A program made the position numbers and the translations under genes. From Gammaproteobacteria bacterium (GTDB lineage Bacteria; Pseudomonadota; Gammaproteobacteria; Pseudomonadales; Pseudohongiellaceae), in assembly GCA_007571115.1 (NCBI GenBank), contig RKSA01000125.1, positions 1 to 9,506 on the forward strand: DNA of 9,506 bases, in the 5' to 3' direction. Positions 8,924 through 9,506 of the stretch are shown one piece after another. Position 1 is the stretch's first letter. Every line of letters starts with the position of its first letter. The notes beneath the pieces were generated by a model. The model saw nothing but the letters and a program-made list of their open reading frames with translations, was not told where the DNA came from and searched no databases.

Positions 8924-9506
8924 ATGGCGAGTAAGGGCAAACGCTATTTCGGCACCGACGGCATTCGTGGCAGGGTCGGCACCGCGCCGATCACTCCCGA
9001 TTTCATCCTCAAGCTCGGCTGGGCCGCTGGCAAGGTGTTCGGCGGAATCGGCGGCGGGCGCAACAAGATCCTGATCGGCAAGGACACGCGGATTTCCGGC
9101 TACATGTTCGAGGCGGCCCTCGAGGCGGGAGTGACTGCAGCGGGAGTCGATGTCAGCATGCTCGGGCCGATGCCGACTCCAGCGATCGCCTACTTGACCA
9201 GAACCTTGCGCGCCCGGGCCGGAATCGTCATCAGCGCCTCGCACAACTCCTTTCACGACAATGGCATCAAGTTCTTCTCCGGCCAGGGCGCCAAGCTTCC
9301 CGACCACATCGAGCTTGCCATGGAAGCCGAGCTCGGGAAGGATCTCAGCACGGTGTCTTCGGAGACGATTGGCAAGGCCTCTCGCGTCGATGACGCAGCC
9401 GGTCGTTATATCGAGTTCTGCAAGAGCACGATCGGCTCGAGCCTGAAACTGACGGGACTCAAGATCGTGCTCGATTGCGCCCACGGCTCGACGTACCACA
9501 TCGCGC
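8924..9506 (+). CDS. glmM: Phosphoglucosamine mutase (partial, 3' end beyond window)
   Basis: GlmM converts glucosamine-6-phosphate to glucosamine-1-phosphate, feeding UDP-GlcNAc and thus peptidoglycan and lipopolysaccharide. About 194 codons are present of roughly 445 in the family, with no stop before the window end. The N-terminus MASKGKRYFGTDGIRGRVG is typical. Then come GKDTRISGY, GPMPTPAIAYLTRT and the phosphoserine loop ISASHNS, whose Ser106 corresponds to E. coli Ser102. The residue after SASHN is Ser109 where Pro is usual (SASHNP). The metal-binding DGDGDR loop lies beyond the window. ATG 8924 is supported by GGCAGG (8911-8916) at 7-nt spacing. It starts 16 nt after folP, the conserved folP-glmM pairing. 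Confidence 0.95.
   Translation, partial: MASKGKRYFGTDGIRGRVGTAPITPDFILKLGWAAGKVFGGIGGGRNKILIGKDTRISGYMFEAALEAGVTAAGVDVSMLGPMPTPAIAYLTRTLRARAGIVISASHNSFHDNGIKFFSGQGAKLPDHIELAMEAELGKDLSTVSSETIGKASRVDDAAGRYIEFCKSTIGSSLKLTGLKIVLDCAHGSTYHIA

Overview
The window is a GC-rich, gene-dense bacterial housekeeping segment with every supported gene on the + strand: carA, carB, greA, rlmE, ftsH, folP and the start of glmM. This order, and close residue-level agreement with E. coli and Pseudomonas versions recalled from memory, point to a gammaproteobacterium. I cannot name the genus. No mobile element, CRISPR array, tRNA or rRNA was seen. The genes are ordinary; the interest lies in the DNA between them and in a few local protein changes.

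Positions 1-374 hold no supported gene. The first 100 bases are crowded with inverted repeats. Then comes a good sigma70-type promoter (176-204, 17-bp spacer) and, in the roughly 160-nt leader before carA, an intrinsic-terminator-like hairpin with a run of seven T (279-310). A 51-codon open frame crosses that hairpin and stops 3 nt before carA. The layout resembles leader attenuation of pyrimidine genes such as E. coli pyrBI.

Positions 375-4731 carry carA (TTG start) and carB, overlapping by 17 nt. They encode the two subunits of carbamoyl-phosphate synthetase, which feeds pyrimidine and arginine synthesis. Positions 4732-4848 hold a 16-bp tandem repeat that runs into the greA start codon. 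Its stop and start codons overlap in a chain of ATGA/GTGA junctions that ends on the greA ATG.

Positions 4849-9506 carry greA (transcript cleavage factor), rlmE (23S rRNA 2'-O-methyltransferase), ftsH (membrane AAA+ protease, TTG start with a strong Shine-Dalgarno site), folP (dihydropteroate synthase, with an N-terminal extension and an enlarged active-site loop) and glmM (phosphoglucosamine mutase, cut by the window end). The last three gaps are short (43, 16 and 16 nt), so rlmE-ftsH-folP-glmM is probably one transcription unit. carAB-greA may be read from the carA promoter, since no terminator is seen after carB. Neither dapB before carA nor yhbY between greA and rlmE, common neighbours in relatives, is present here.
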